DNA of 64,000 bases from Saprospiraceae bacterium. GTDB taxonomy: Bacteria; Bacteroidota; Bacteroidia; Chitinophagales; Saprospiraceae. Positions within the stretch are counted from its first letter, which is position 1. The number at the start of each line of letters is the position of its first letter. Below the pieces are notes generated by a model. The model had not been told where the DNA came from. It ran no database searches and worked only from the letters and a program-made list of their open reading frames with translations. Location of the stretch: contig JALHRR010000005.1 of NCBI GenBank assembly GCA_022841345.1, forward strand, positions 1 through 64,000. The letters run 5' to 3'. Shown here in pieces: positions 63,363 through 64,000 of the stretch. The position numbers and the translations under genes are program-made.

Positions 63363-64000
63363 ATGACATCAAATAAATTTGATATATACGTTTATGCTCA
63401 TTGGAAAGGGATGCCCTTACCCAAAAAAATTGGCATACTATCAGCTCACTTCGCCAAAGGGAAAAAAGCATTCAGTTTTGAATATGATAAAACATGGATA
63501 AAGTCTGAAGAACAGCGATTGTTGGATCCGGATATTCAATTCTTTACAGGTATTCAATTTCCGTATAACAAAGAAAATTTTGGTATATTTTTGGACAGCA
63601 TGCCTGATACCTGGGGCCGGACATTGATGAAAAGAAGAGTTGCTCAGCAAGCAGCAGAGCGGGGAGAAAAAGCAAACAATTTATATGATATAGATTTTTT
63701 ATTGGGTGTGCATGACCACAGTCGAATGGGTGCTTTAAGGTTCAAAACGGATCCTGATGGTCCATTTCTGGATAATAACAATTATGCACCAACCCCGCCA
63801 TTCTCATCTATCAGAGAAATCCAGCATGCAGCTGATATTCTTGAAAATGATGATGATCGAGTCAATATAAAAAACTGGTTAGCCATATTAATGGCTCCGG
63901 GTTCTTCATTAGGAGGTGCTAGACCCAAAGCAAATATTGTAGATGAGAATAATGACATGTGGATTGCAAAATTTCCTTCGAAAAATGACAGAATAGACAA
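63363..64000 (+). CDS. hipA: HipA-like serine/threonine kinase toxin (runs off the right edge)
   Basis: The first 212 codons of HipA, starting ATG one base after the hipB stop. In studied systems HipA phosphorylates glutamyl-tRNA synthetase and stops growth. The N-terminal subdomain (FDIYVYAHW, FGIFLDSMPDTWGR) and the glycine-rich SSLGGARPKAN loop, followed by the lysine-containing WIAKFPSKND strand, are present. The catalytic part lies beyond 64,000. No frame break is seen in the visible part. Confidence 0.88.
   Translation, partial: MTSNKFDIYVYAHWKGMPLPKKIGILSAHFAKGKKAFSFEYDKTWIKSEEQRLLDPDIQFFTGIQFPYNKENFGIFLDSMPDTWGRTLMKRRVAQQAAERGEKANNLYDIDFLLGVHDHSRMGALRFKTDPDGPFLDNNNYAPTPPFSSIREIQHAADILENDDDRVNIKNWLAILMAPGSSLGGARPKANIVDENNDMWIAKFPSKNDRID

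Noticed and set aside
60029-64000. Integrated island with attachment repeats at the tRNA
   Set aside because: No copy of the tRNA 3' end and no integrase gene is visible before the window ends, so an island boundary cannot be claimed.

Overview
The window looks like chromosomal DNA of a Bacteroidota bacterium, probably a Saprospiraceae-type member of the class Saprospiria. The phylum call rests on what can be read directly: type IX secretion (T9SS) C-terminal sorting domains on four secreted proteins, a PorE-like TPR/beta-propeller/OmpA protein, repeated TAnnTTTG -7 promoter boxes, few Shine-Dalgarno sequences, LytS/LytTR regulation, an ABC permease fused to an M1 peptidase, and a DUF6427-like membrane protein. 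The family-level assignment is inference from gene content and from the odd intergenic DNA.

Layout: 0-11 kb carries housekeeping genes (RlmD-like rRNA methyltransferase, Tex, DsbD, PurQ, polyprenyl diphosphate synthase) separated by long repeat-rich gaps. 11.7-20.6 kb has a radical SAM/SPASM protein, a T9SS-exported subtilase, a TPR protein, the PorE-like protein and MiaA. 20.7-24.6 kb is a leftward operon mutA-like/meaB/M23 peptidase. 25-26 kb is a cysteine desulfurase. 26.4-36.9 kb is a probable six-gene operon (lipoprotein, ECF sigma factor, membrane/barrel protein, three T9SS paralogues of decreasing length) closed by a terminator. 37-39 kb holds fbp and a DinB-like protein. 39.1-45.4 kb is an ABC ATPase, ABC permease-M1 peptidase fusion, histidine kinase and LytTR regulator in overlapping order. 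45.4-55.4 kb has an outer-membrane-type lipoprotein, a Cys-rich secreted protein, a GT9 glycosyltransferase, a GH89 enzyme, a frameshifted AbgT transporter, an EI24 protein and a HRDC protein. 56.3-59.8 kb holds paaA, paaB, paaC and paaD (phenylacetyl-CoA epoxidase) with a candidate TetR-type operator. 60.0-64.0 kb starts with a tRNA(CAT) and continues into an accessory segment: Mrr-type restriction endonuclease (split at a poly-A run), trypsin-like protease (in-frame stop just before the catalytic Ser loop) and hipBA.

The most unusual material is intergenic. One family consists of runs of unrelated hairpins joined by a short TGAC-type word (GTGAC/GTCACC/GTGATGT), seen at five places. A second consists of stretches of slipped short words joined by a recurring AACAGCCGG-like linker. 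A third is a conserved element ending in GCGGATAGCCCGACC that abuts a different long palindrome at each of its two copies. The best candidate for a defence system is the nuclease-protease pair beside the tRNA, but both members carry reading-frame lesions that must be resolved first. A third lesion, in AbgT, is explained by one missing base.
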